Assembly (NCBI GenBank): GCA_910588925.1
Contig: CAJURV010000006.1
Span: forward strand, 1-53,462
Length of the DNA: 53,462 nucleotides
Source of the DNA: an uncultured Rikenellaceae bacterium
GTDB taxonomy: Bacteria > Bacteroidota > Bacteroidia > Bacteroidales > Rikenellaceae
Reading direction: 5' to 3'
The notes beneath the pieces are model-generated. The model was not told where the DNA came from. It saw nothing but the letters and a program-made list of their open reading frames with translations, and made no database searches. Below are positions 1-8,056 of this stretch, one piece after another (position 1 is the stretch's first letter; every line of letters starts with the position of its first letter). Both the position numbers and the translations under genes were made by a program.

Positions 1-22
1 CTCTTTATTTGATGATTTCTAA

Positions 23-169
23 ACTAACGCGATTTTTATCGCACCAGTAGTAATTGCTCCTGATGCTTCTATATCAGGTTTTGTCAGCAATATTGTTGCA
101 GACCACTTGGAGAGACACAAACCAGAGATTATTAAGATGTACAATGATAAAATCTCTAAAATCATGTAA
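23..169 (+). pseudogene. 3' remnant of a DUF3408-like conjugative-transposon protein
   Basis: The frame that ends at the TAA at 167-169 encodes a short C-terminal segment containing DASISGFVSNIVADHLERHK. This resembles the tail of the DUF3408 proteins (TraB/TraC position) of Bacteroides conjugative transposons, where a '..yv.nil..Hle.y..ei..' helix closes the protein. The same frame has a stop at 20-22, so the protein cannot be read continuously from the window edge. Either the gene is broken or frameshifted here, or the reading frame changes at the edge. It lies 2 nt upstream of the DUF4122-like gene, as expected in a tra operon. The family assignment rests on a short match by eye. Confidence 0.4.
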
Positions 170-171
170 AT

Positions 172-963
172 ATGGAGGCAAAGATATATTTCGTAGTGAA
201 GGTCGTATGTGCCTTGTTTGTATTCTATCATCTGTGGGTGTTCTTGTTCTGCCGTAAGATTTACGGATTGTGGGATAAACTGCATAATTGGGCACGCATA
301 GCACGTGTCAGATTGTGGAAGTACCGCAAAAAGCGTATGGCAGAAAAGGCAAAGCGTGAAAGGCGTAAGAAAATCTACGGTAAGGATTTGCCTACGGAAA
401 AGCCAAAGCCAATCCAAGAAGAGACTCCTCAAAAGGTAGAAGAGAGTCCGCCTGTTGATGATGACCCTAATGAGGTAATGGGAAAGTCCAATATCATCTA
501 TTATAGCGATATTGAGGCTGACCGAAAGATTCCGACTCGTTCTATACCGTTGAAGGAAGTTGAACTGCCAGTGGATAAGGATATCAATCCTGATGATGTG
601 GAGGACAATTTCGTACTACAAAAGGGTTTGACAGAAGAGGATAAGCGAGAGTTAATGGAACCTGATGGCATTGTTCCCGATCCGGACTTTGACACCTCGA
701 TGACTTATGAGGAGATGAACAACATGATTGATGTGTTAAACTCAGATGAACACTCCGAGGAGAATGGCATCCGTGCCGCACAAACGATATTTCATAAGTT
801 GCCGAGTACAGAACTTCTGCGACTTATCGAGAATGAGATTGCGGATCAACAGAAGATTGACAGATTGCTTCACGACTATTTGGATGAGTTCGGAAAACCT
901 CTGCCCGAATCCAAAAGACGTGAACGAAAAGTCAAGGATTTTAATATCAAAAAGTATGTCTAA
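172..963 (+). CDS. DUF4122-like conjugative transposon protein (TraD position)
   Basis: The protein has 263 aa. An N-terminal membrane segment (about residues 5-28, VVKVVCALFVFYHLWVFLFC) is followed by a strongly basic stretch rich in RKK (about 40-70), then an acidic, proline-rich middle and a charged C-terminus ending in DFNIKKYV. This layout, and its place just before traE/traF/traG, match the DUF4122 proteins of Bacteroidales conjugative transposons. The start at 172 gives an N-terminal anchor and leaves a 2-nt gap after the preceding stop. The biochemical role of this family in conjugation is not established. A strong terminator follows at 1033-1070. Confidence 0.65.
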   Translation: MEAKIYFVVKVVCALFVFYHLWVFLFCRKIYGLWDKLHNWARIARVRLWKYRKKRMAEKAKRERRKKIYGKDLPTEKPKPIQEETPQKVEESPPVDDDPNEVMGKSNIIYYSDIEADRKIPTRSIPLKEVELPVDKDINPDDVEDNFVLQKGLTEEDKRELMEPDGIVPDPDFDTSMTYEEMNNMIDVLNSDEHSEENGIRAAQTIFHKLPSTELLRLIENEIADQQKIDRLLHDYLDEFGKPLPESKRRERKVKDFNIKKYV

Positions 964-1032
964 ACCCTAACTCTCCATAATATGCGATTTGGTTTGTTGT
1001 TACTTTTTGTTTCTTTTTTCTTTTTCTTCATT

Positions 1033-1070
1033 GCTGGCACTACGATGTGAATCGTGGTGCCAGCGTTTTT
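1033..1070 (+). terminator. Rho-independent terminator after the DUF4122-like gene
   Basis: A stem pairs GCTGGCAC (1033-1040) with GTGCCAGC (1057-1064), with further pairing of ACGAT/ATCGT inside. A G and TTTTT follow. It would stop transcription of the upstream tra genes before the opposite-strand ATPase gene, so traE onward probably needs its own promoter. Confidence 0.8.
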
Positions 1071-1100
1071 ATATGGTTTCCGCTATACCAATTAACGAGT

Positions 1101-1143
1101 AAGGCAAGTATCGTAATGCCTCGTGCATTATGATTCTTGCCTT
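1101..1143. repeat. Long hairpin downstream of the opposite-strand ATPase gene
   Basis: AAGGCAAG (1101-1108) pairs with CTTGCCTT (1136-1143). Inner pairing is TCGTAATGC against GCATTATGA around a CTCGT loop. There is no clear T-tract on either side. It may help end the minus-strand transcript whose stop codon is at 1196. Confidence 0.5.
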
Positions 1144-1195
1144 GCTATATTTAGATTATTACAAGCTGATTGTGAATGTTTATGGGCTAATTACC

Positions 1196-2512
1196 TTAAT
1201 CCTTAAGACAGCCAAGAGGAATTACCTTAACACCATCTTCGCGAGTATAGGCAATTTCACCACCAGTCAATACAATGAGGAGGTCTGGTTCTCGAAGAGG
1301 CATTTGTTTCTCTGTTTCATTCTTCTCACGAATTAATTTTTGCATCTCAAGCAAATGCGTTGCACCTTCATCAATGTCTCTACTGCCAAGTTTACATTCA
1401 ATCAGTGCATATCGCTGATCATCAAGATGTAAAACTATATCTGCTTCAAGTCCATACCTATCATGGTAATAAGACACTTTACCTCCCATAGATTGAGAAT
1501 AGACCTTTAAGTCGCGAATACACATACACTCAAATACGAATCCAAATGTCTTTAAGTCCAATTCAAGAGTTTTAGGAGATGCACCCATAGCTGCAACGGC
1601 AATAGACGGATCTATAAAGCATCTTTTTTTACTTGATCTTATTGCAGATGCAGAACGAATAGCAGGACACCAGGCTTCAATATCTTCTATTACGAATAAA
1701 CGCTTTAATGCATCAACATACTCATCGAAAGTGGATTGCGCTGTTGTTTCCATTTCCGCTTTTACATCTTCCAACATTGCAGATTTCTTTGCCCAAGTGC
1801 ATAGATTTCGAGCATAAGAACGTAATATCAGTCTAGCTAACTCTGGGTTACGTTGTACATCGTCTATACTAGAGATGTCCTCATTACAAACCTTGTTTAG
1901 ATAGTCTTTTGCTATAAGCAGTTTGGCTTTATCACTTGTTACACTCAAGGAATCAGGCCAACCACCTCTACAAGCCACCATAATCAGTTCTTCAATAGAA
2001 AGTTTGGATGTAACACCGTCAATATCTAAATCTTTATTATCAAACAACTCAAGAAAAGATATCTCACCTGAAGATTCTGTTGACTCATACAGACTCATTG
2101 GATACATTGTCATTGTGGAAATTCTACCGGTTCCTGTATGCATTCTTCTTTCCTCTTCTGGTGTATCCTTTTCGTTCTTTTTCTTTATAACGGTAGAACC
2201 GGTAAGAATAAACTGACCTTTAAGTTTCCTTTGGTCAACTGTTGTTCTTACAGCATCCCAAAGTATTGGAGCATCTTGCCATTCATCAATAAGTCTTGGT
2301 GTTTCACCTTTCAAAAGTATAGACGGTTTTGTCCTGATTGTAGCTAAATAGCCTGCTCGCTTATCCGGATCCTGCAATTTAACAACACTCTTTGCTTGTC
2401 TTTCTGCTGTTGTAGTCTTTCCACACCATTTTGGTCCATTGATTTGCACTGCACCAAAAGCCTCTAATCTCAAGGATAGTTCCTCGTCTGCTATTCTTCT
2501 TAAATAATCCAT
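1196..2512 (-). CDS. AAA ATPase with DUF4143 (nuclease-like) C-terminal domain
   Basis: The protein has 438 aa from the ATG at 2512. A longer frame begins at a TTG 36 nt upstream and is less likely. The N-terminal AAA_14-type ATPase domain has Walker A GPKWCGKTTT (about residue 26) and an acidic Walker B region (PRLIDEWQD, about 73-81). A sensor-like FILTGS follows. The C-terminal half carries the DUF4143 signature, including EADIVLHLDD...ALIECKLGSRDI, which resembles the D-x(n)-E-x-K core of PD-(D/E)XK enzymes. Such proteins are common in Bacteroidota, and their function is mostly unknown. The gene is AT-rich compared with its neighbours and lies opposite to the tra genes, between the DUF4122-like gene and traE, so it looks like cargo inserted in the operon. 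A TATTTTTG box about 20 nt upstream of the ATG may serve as promoter. Confidence 0.8.
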   Translation of the reverse strand: MDYLRRIADEELSLRLEAFGAVQINGPKWCGKTTTAERQAKSVVKLQDPDKRAGYLATIRTKPSILLKGETPRLIDEWQDAPILWDAVRTTVDQRKLKGQFILTGSTVIKKKNEKDTPEEERRMHTGTGRISTMTMYPMSLYESTESSGEISFLELFDNKDLDIDGVTSKLSIEELIMVACRGGWPDSLSVTSDKAKLLIAKDYLNKVCNEDISSIDDVQRNPELARLILRSYARNLCTWAKKSAMLEDVKAEMETTAQSTFDEYVDALKRLFVIEDIEAWCPAIRSASAIRSSKKRCFIDPSIAVAAMGASPKTLELDLKTFGFVFECMCIRDLKVYSQSMGGKVSYYHDRYGLEADIVLHLDDQRYALIECKLGSRDIDEGATHLLEMQKLIREKNETEKQMPLREPDLLIVLTGGEIAYTREDGVKVIPLGCLKD

Positions 2513-2671
2513 ATCAGAACTTGATTTTAATTTGTGCAAAAATAGCAATTCTTTTTTTTATCTCGCAACATATCATGTGTTTTTGCGGTGTTTTATCCTT
2601 TGGATTTGCGATGTATTGCACTTTGTTTTTGTGGCAACTTGTCCTTTGTTTCTGCGGTAAAAGTAGCAACG

Positions 2672-2688
2672 GTTTGTACCATACAAAC
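2672..2688. promoter_or_regulatory. Inverted repeat upstream of traE (possible operator)
   Basis: GTTTGTA (2672-2678) and TACAAAC (2682-2688) form a perfect 7-bp inverted repeat with a 3-nt spacer. It sits in the AT-rich 320-nt gap between the divergent ATPase gene and traE. This gap also holds several reiterated TTTGCG/TTTGTG words (about 2580-2660). It is a plausible binding site for a regulator of either gene, but nothing identifies the factor. Confidence 0.35.
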
Positions 2689-2834
2689 ACTCTTTTTGCC
2701 CCTCCAAAACACCCTTGCTATGACATCTGATGATACGTTATGACGTGCATAGACCGATTTGAGAATCAATGGATTAAGTGCTATATATTCGCAGTCGAAA
2801 TCACTTTTTGTATAACTAAAAAACATTTCGACGT

Positions 2835-3131
2835 ATGAAGAAAAAAGTATTATTCGCAGCAGCATTTATGCTCGCAACAGTAGGTGCTTACGCACAGGGT
2901 AACGGTATCGCAGGTATCACCGAGGCTACCAACATGGTAACATCGTATTTCGACCCCGGTACCAAGTTGATTTACGCAGTGGGAGCCGTAGTCGGTCTTA
3001 TCGGCGGCGTGAAGGTCTATTCGAAGTTCTCTTCTGGCGACCCTGACACCTCTAAGACCGCAGCCTCTTGGTTCGGCGCCTGTATCTTCCTCATTGTAGC
3101 CGCCACCATCTTACGTTCATTCTTCCTCTAA
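2835..3131 (+). CDS. traE: TraE, DUF4134 conjugative transposon membrane protein
   Basis: The protein has 98 aa. A signal peptide (MKKKVLFAAAFMLATVGAYA, then Q) is followed by two hydrophobic segments, about residues 43-60 (LIYAVGAVVGLIGGVKVY) and 78-96 (SWFGACIFLIVAATILRSFF). This is the usual size and layout of DUF4134/TraE, a VirB2-like small membrane protein of the Bacteroides type IV secretion apparatus. The VirB2 comparison is by topology. The stop is 1 nt before traF. Codon choice (ATC-rich) differs from the ATA-rich chromosome downstream. Confidence 0.88.
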   Translation: MKKKVLFAAAFMLATVGAYAQGNGIAGITEATNMVTSYFDPGTKLIYAVGAVVGLIGGVKVYSKFSSGDPDTSKTAASWFGACIFLIVAATILRSFFL

Positions 3132-3132
3132 T

Positions 3133-3465
3133 ATGGCGGTCTATCAAATCAACAAAGGGATTGGTCGTAGCCCCGAGTTCAAGGGGCTACGCAGCCAATA
3201 CCTCTTCATCTTCGCCGGCGGTCTGCTTGCTGTGCTCATAGCCTTTATGGTGCTGTATATGGCAGGCGTGAATCAATGGATATGTATCACACTCGGAGTC
3301 ATCTCCGCTTCGGTACTTGTCTGGGCGACCTTCCACCTGAATGCCAAGTATGGCGAGTGGGGCTTGATGAAGATGCAGGCTGCACGGAACCATCCCCGCT
3401 ACATCATCAGCCGCAAGCGATTCTTGCGATTGATTATTCCTAACCTCAAAAACAGAAAGTCATGA
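3133..3465 (+). CDS. traF: TraF, DUF4133 (VirB3-like) conjugation membrane protein
   Basis: The protein has 110 aa. Its N-terminus MAVYQINKGIGRSPEFKGLR is typical of DUF4133/TraF. Two adjacent transmembrane segments lie at about residues 27-45 and 50-66, followed by a basic C-terminus. The small two-helix layout just before the VirB4-like ATPase mirrors VirB3-VirB4 order in other type IV secretion systems. Its end overlaps the traG start by 4 nt (ATGA), which suggests translational coupling. Confidence 0.88.
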   Translation: MAVYQINKGIGRSPEFKGLRSQYLFIFAGGLLAVLIAFMVLYMAGVNQWICITLGVISASVLVWATFHLNAKYGEWGLMKMQAARNHPRYIISRKRFLRLIIPNLKNRKS

Positions 3466-5960
3466 GAAATGTAATGAAAGCAGCTACCCTCGAAAGCAAG
3501 TTCCCGATTCTGTCGGTTGAGCACGACTGCATCATCAGCAAGGATGCCGACATCACGGTCTGCTATCGCGTGGAGCTTCCCGAACTCTTCACCGTCACAC
3601 AGGCGGAGTATGAGGCGATACACTCGGCGTGGGCCAAGGCGGTCAAGGTCTTGCCGAACTACAGTATCGTGCATAAGCAGGACTTTTTCATTGAGGAGAG
3701 CTACACACCGGAGCTTCAGAAGGAAGACCTCAGTTTCCTCAGCCGTTCTTTCGAGCGACACTTCAACGAGCGTCCTTACCTGAAGCATACTTGTTATCTG
3801 TTCCTTACTAAGACCACCAAGGAGCATAGCCGCACGACCAGCAGTTTCAATGCCCTTACCCGTGGCTTCATCATTCCGAAGGAGATGCAGGACAAGGAGG
3901 CGGTAAGCAGATTCTTGGAGTGCTGCGAGCAGTTCGAGCGTATCATCAACGACAGCGGATTCATCACGCTCACCCGTCTTACGGGCGATGAGATTACAGG
4001 CACGGAGTCAACTGCGGGTATCATCGAGAAGTATTTCTCGCTCTCGCAGGAGGACACCACCTGCTTGCAGGACATCACCCTCGGAACTGGCGAGATGAAG
4101 ATTGGTGATAACTACCTCTGCCTGCACACGCTCTCCGATCCCGAAGACCTGCCGACAAGCGTGGCTACCGACAGCCGTTACGAGCGTCTCTCGACAGACC
4201 GTAGCGATTGCCGCCTCTCGTTTGCCGCACCTATCGGAGTGTTGCTCACCTGCAACCACATCATGAACCAGTACCTCTTCATCGATGACTCTGCGGAGAT
4301 GCTGCGTAAGTTCGAGCAGACAGCACGCAATATGCACTCGCTATCACGCTACAGTCGCTCTAACCAGATTAACCGCGAGTGGATTGAGGAGTACCTGAAC
4401 GAGGCACACAGCCAGGGGCTGACGGCTATCCGTGCCCACTGCAATGTCTTCGCATGGAGCGACGACAGGGAACGCCTGAAGCGTGTGAAGAACGACGTAG
4501 GCAGTCAGCTCGCCTTGATGGAGGCCAAGCCCCGACACAATACGGTGGATACACCTACCTTGTTCTGGGCGGCTATACCAGGCAATGCAGGCGACTTTCC
4601 TGCCGAGGAGTCCTTCTACACCTTTATCGAGCAGGCACTATGCCTCTTCATCGAGGAGACCACAGGACAGGATTCACTCTCTCCGTTCGGTATGCGTATG
4701 GTGGACCGCTTAACAGGCAAGCCTATCCATCTTGATATTTCGGATTTGCCAATGAAGCGTGGTATCATCACCAACCGCAACAAGTTCATCCTCGGTCCTT
4801 CGGGCAGTGGAAAGTCCTTCTTCACCAACCATATGGTAAGACAGTATTATGAACAAGGTACACACGTGTTGCTTGTCGATACGGGTAACTCTTATCAGGG
4901 GTTGTGTAACCTTATCAATGCCCGTACAGGTGGCGAGGACGGCATCTACTTCACCTATGAGGAGAGTGATCCGATAGCCTTCAATCCTTTCTATGTCGAG
5001 GATGGTGTGTTCGACATTGAGAAGAAGGAGTCCATCAAGACACTTATCCTTACGCTGTGGAAAAGGGACGATGAGCCACCGACAAGAGCCGAGGAGGTGG
5101 CACTCTCCAATGCCGTGAGCCTCTTTTTGGAGCGTATCCGCACCGACAAGAGCATCAAGCCCTCGTTCAACACCTTCTATGAGTTTATCCGTGATGAGTA
5201 TCAGGATATTCTCAAGGAAAAGCGTACACGCGAGAAGGACTTCGATGTATGGGGATTCCTCAATGTCCTGGAGCCGTACTACAAGGGTGGCGAGTATGAT
5301 TTCCTCCTGAACTCCGACAAGCAGCTGGACCTCTTGAACAAGCGGTTTATCGTCTTCGAGTTGGATAACATCAAGGACAACAAGGTACTCTTCCCGATAG
5401 TGACCATCATCATTATGGAGACCTTCATCAACAAGATGCGTAGGCTGAAGGGCATCCGTAAGATGATACTCTTGGAGGAGGCTTGGAAAGCCATCAGCAA
5501 GGAGGGCATGGCCGAGTACCTGAAATACCTCTTCAAGACCGTGCGTAAGTTCTTCGGCGAGGCGGTTGTGGTAACGCAGGAGGTCGAGGACATCATCTCT
5601 TCCTCGATTGTCAAAGGTACCATCATCAACAACAGCGACTGCAAGATTATCCTCGACCAGCGTAAGTATGTGAACAAGTTTGATGAGATACAGACACTTC
5701 TCGGACTTACCGACAAGGAGCGTGCGCAGATTCTCTCCATCAACCTCTCCAATGCTCCTGGCAGGAAGTACAAGGAGGTGTGGATAGGTCTTGGCGGAGC
5801 ACAGTCTGCAGTCTATGCCACGGAGGTATCTTCCGAAGAGTACTACTGCTACACCACCGAGGAGACCGAGAAGCTGGAGTTGCAGCGGCTCACCGAGAAA
5901 TTGGGCGGAAATATCGAACTCGCCATCAAGCAGCTTGCCGAGAGCAAGCGAAGCAAGTAA
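3462..5960 (+). CDS. traG: TraG, VirB4-like conjugation ATPase
   Basis: The protein has 832 aa, full length for the Bacteroides TraG family. The N-terminus (MRNVMKAATLESKFPILSVE) and the segment KDADITVCYRVELPELFTV are typical. Walker A is GPSGSGKSFF at about residues 444-453. The Walker B region MILLEEAWKAISKEGMAEYL starts near residue 667, followed by a VVTQEVEDI motif-like strand. TraG powers assembly of the mating apparatus at the inner membrane. It overlaps traF by 4 nt and is followed after 31 nt by the gene at 5992. The frame is intact, so the truncation of this element lies downstream, in traJ. Confidence 0.95.
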   Translation: MRNVMKAATLESKFPILSVEHDCIISKDADITVCYRVELPELFTVTQAEYEAIHSAWAKAVKVLPNYSIVHKQDFFIEESYTPELQKEDLSFLSRSFERHFNERPYLKHTCYLFLTKTTKEHSRTTSSFNALTRGFIIPKEMQDKEAVSRFLECCEQFERIINDSGFITLTRLTGDEITGTESTAGIIEKYFSLSQEDTTCLQDITLGTGEMKIGDNYLCLHTLSDPEDLPTSVATDSRYERLSTDRSDCRLSFAAPIGVLLTCNHIMNQYLFIDDSAEMLRKFEQTARNMHSLSRYSRSNQINREWIEEYLNEAHSQGLTAIRAHCNVFAWSDDRERLKRVKNDVGSQLALMEAKPRHNTVDTPTLFWAAIPGNAGDFPAEESFYTFIEQALCLFIEETTGQDSLSPFGMRMVDRLTGKPIHLDISDLPMKRGIITNRNKFILGPSGSGKSFFTNHMVRQYYEQGTHVLLVDTGNSYQGLCNLINARTGGEDGIYFTYEESDPIAFNPFYVEDGVFDIEKKESIKTLILTLWKRDDEPPTRAEEVALSNAVSLFLERIRTDKSIKPSFNTFYEFIRDEYQDILKEKRTREKDFDVWGFLNVLEPYYKGGEYDFLLNSDKQLDLLNKRFIVFELDNIKDNKVLFPIVTIIIMETFINKMRRLKGIRKMILLEEAWKAISKEGMAEYLKYLFKTVRKFFGEAVVVTQEVEDIISSSIVKGTIINNSDCKIILDQRKYVNKFDEIQTLLGLTDKERAQILSINLSNAPGRKYKEVWIGLGGAQSAVYATEVSSEEYYCYTTEETEKLELQRLTEKLGGNIELAIKQLAESKRSK

Positions 5961-5991
5961 CCCTTTTTATCAACCATTAAACATTTGAAGT

Positions 5992-6606
5992 ATGTACAGT
6001 AACTTAAAATCAGACGAAAAGAGACGCCAGGAGGTCATCTCGTGCCTCTATTGGTCACTGATGCAGAATTGGAACATCCCGCAATCTATGCAGGATTACT
6101 TCGGACTTACGGAGGATTACCGCCTGTATCATCAGTTAGAGGATATGGATCCTACAATGTATAGGCAGAAAAGAGCAACGGGAGAGATACCCGATGTGCT
6201 TGAGGTAGATGCAAGGCTGACACGAGCCGTGGAGAAGATCTTCGAGAGTATCTGTGAACGCCCTCCCGTTCCTTATCTCAATAAACTGAACGAGGAGTTG
6301 GAGAAACTGGGGCAGATTGCACATTTCCCCGACAATGTTCACGACACCATCCATATCCGTCCCGATTTCCTTACCAAGTACGGTATTGACAGGAAGGCTT
6401 CTTCGGAAGAGTGTTCCGCCAAGGCTGAAAAGGCATATCGGGAACTCGATGCCCGCTTTGTCAGGATGACAGGCAGAAGACCTGATGCTGATGAGCTTTT
6501 CAACGGAATGAAGAAGAGGCAGAGCGACTCTTCCGAGGAGAGACCGTCCCGAAAGCAGCATATCCGACAGAAACCCAAATCAAGAGGTCGCAAGATGGGA
6601 CTGTGA
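5992..6606 (+). CDS. Conserved-looking tra-operon protein of unknown function
   Basis: The protein has 204 aa with no signal peptide or membrane segment. The N-terminal half is rich in aromatic and acidic residues (YWSLMQNWNIPQSMQDYFGL) and looks globular and helical. The last 40 residues are highly basic (SRKQHIRQKPKSRGRKMG) and may bind nucleic acid or membranes. It lies between traG and traI in the same direction, so it probably belongs to the transfer operon, near the TraH position. I do not recognise its family, and no catalytic motif is evident. Confidence 0.7.
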   Translation: MYSNLKSDEKRRQEVISCLYWSLMQNWNIPQSMQDYFGLTEDYRLYHQLEDMDPTMYRQKRATGEIPDVLEVDARLTRAVEKIFESICERPPVPYLNKLNEELEKLGQIAHFPDNVHDTIHIRPDFLTKYGIDRKASSEECSAKAEKAYRELDARFVRMTGRRPDADELFNGMKKRQSDSSEERPSRKQHIRQKPKSRGRKMGL

Positions 6607-6653
6607 TTTCAGTAAGACAATGATTAAGTATTCACCCTTTAATTCGTAACAGT

Positions 6654-7283
6654 ATGAGATTGGAAATTTTTATGCTCTGTCTGGTGGCTCTCTTTGTCAG
6701 CCAGACATCGAGGGCGCAGTGGGTGGTGACAGATCCCGGCAACCTCGCACAAGGCATCATCAATGCCACGAAGAACATCGTGCATACATCCTCTACGGCA
6801 AGTACGATGATTCAGAACTTCCAGGAGACAGTAAAGATTTATAAGCAGGGCAAGGAGTACTACGATGCTCTGAAGAAGGTCAAGAACCTTGTCCGCGATG
6901 CACGCAAGGTACAGCAGACCATCCTGCTTGTGGGCGACATCACCGACATCTATGTGAACAGCTTCGAGCGTATGCTCAACGACCCCTATTTCACGGTGGA
7001 GGAACTCAGTGCCATTGCTCTGGGCTATACGAAACTGCTCGAAGAGAGTGCCCACCTCTTGAATGACCTTAAATCGGTGGTCAATGAGAACGGGCTCTCA
7101 ATGAGCGACAAGGACCGCATGGATATCATCGACAAGTGTTACAGCGAGATGCTCCAATACCGTGGGCTTGTGCAGTACTACACCAATAAGAACATCGGGG
7201 TGTCCTACCTCAGAGCGAAGAAGCAGAACGATGTTGACCGTGTGATGTCCCTCTACGGCTCGCCGAGTGAACGCTATTGGTAA
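6654..7283 (+). CDS. traI: TraI, DUF4141 conjugative transposon protein
   Basis: The protein has 209 aa. A signal peptide ends near SQTSRAQ, followed by the DUF4141 hallmark WVVTDPGNLAQGIINATKNI. The rest is helical: IQNFQETVKIYKQGKEYYDA, then DARKVQQTILLVGDI. DUF4141/TraI proteins are periplasmic components of the Bacteroides mating apparatus with a VirB5-like operon position (a comparison by order only). The end is 18 nt before traJ. The coding sequence is intact and ATC-rich like traG. Confidence 0.9.
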   Translation: MRLEIFMLCLVALFVSQTSRAQWVVTDPGNLAQGIINATKNIVHTSSTASTMIQNFQETVKIYKQGKEYYDALKKVKNLVRDARKVQQTILLVGDITDIYVNSFERMLNDPYFTVEELSAIALGYTKLLEESAHLLNDLKSVVNENGLSMSDKDRMDIIDKCYSEMLQYRGLVQYYTNKNIGVSYLRAKKQNDVDRVMSLYGSPSERYW

Positions 7284-7301
7284 ACCTGAAACCCTACGAC
7301 T

Positions 7302-7793
7302 ATGGTACTATTAGCAGTAAACTTTGACAATCTGCATCAGATACTCCAGAGTCTGTATGTGGATATGATGCCACTCTGTTCGCAGATGACGGGTGTCGCC
7401 AAAGGACTTGCCGGATTGGGTGCTCTCTTCTATGTCGCCTATCGTGTCTGGCAGTCATTGGCAAGAGCCGAGCCTATAGATGTCTTTCCGCTCCTGCGTC
7501 CCTTTGCTCTTGGACTGTGTATCATGTTCTTCCCGGCATTGGTGTTGGGCACGCTCAACAGCGTAATGTCGCCCATCGTGACGGGAACGCACAGAATCCT
7601 TGAAACGCAGACCTTCGATATGAACGAGTATCGCAGGCAGAAGGATAAGCTGGAGTTTGAGGCGATGAAACGCAATCCCGAAACGGCCTACCTCGTGGAT
7701 AAGGAGTCCTTTGACAACAAACTCGATGAGTTGGGTGCGCTGGATGCGATTGAGGCTTGCGGAATGTATGTGGATCGTGCGCGTTTCAGATAA
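7302..7793 (+). pseudogene. traJ: traJ, 5' half only (truncated by a palindromic repeat)
   Basis: The remaining 163 aa start normally for TraJ. There are two membrane segments (about residues 28-47, AKGLAGLGALFYVAYRVWQS, and 64-86, RPFALGLCIMFFPALVLGTL), then the cytoplasmic stretch with TAYLVDKESFDNKLDELGAL. The protein then reads GMYVDRARFR and stops. TraJ proteins are usually roughly twice this length, with several more membrane helices. The stop codon is inside a copy of the dispersed repeat (about 7783-7830), so the distal half of traJ and all later tra genes are missing. A polytopic TraJ without its C-terminal helices is unlikely to work in the mating channel. Confidence 0.85.
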
Positions 7794-7833
7794 GCCGAGC
7801 GCAAGGCGAGAAACGTCTGCATCGAAGCTAACG
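7783..7833 (+). repeat. Dispersed palindromic repeat, copy A (loop deleted), at the traJ breakpoint
   Basis: GTTTCAGATAAGCCGAGCGC is followed directly by AAGGCGAGAAACGTCTGC. Compared with copies at 25887 and 44751, the left arm and the right flank are present, but the central 23-nt hairpin (ATGAAACG..GATTGCCG type) is missing. The traJ stop codon (7791-7793) falls in the left arm. This is the boundary between the conjugative element and the chromosome. Confidence 0.7.
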
Positions 7834-7998
7834 GTTATGATAACGTCTATTGCAGTTTTTAATTGTTTATCCTCCTCTCCGAAAACAATGCTCTCGCCTG
7901 TCGGAAAACTCGCTGCATTCCGTATTACCGTACCGGGCGAGGTATGGCGTGACACACGCTATCCCCTCGATTCATCACCGGCACAGGCAATACAAAAC

Positions 7999-8032
7999 AA
8001 TCCCTGCAAGAGTTGTGTCGCTTGCAGGGATT
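7999..8032 (-). terminator. Hairpin terminator between traJ remnant and lipoprotein gene
   Basis: AATCCCTGCAAG (7999-8010) pairs perfectly with CTTGCAGGGATT (8021-8032) around a 10-nt loop. On the minus strand it lies 24 nt beyond the lipoprotein stop and is followed by TGTTTTGT. It is probably the terminator of that gene. Confidence 0.7.
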
Positions 8033-8056
8033 ACGATAAATTGCCTTATGTGGAAA

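Noticed and set aside
7780..8056. Transposon end or attachment site with tRNA at the conjugative-element junction
   Set aside because: No tRNA gene, integrase gene or target duplication is visible. The junction is a repeat copy plus unremarkable sequence.
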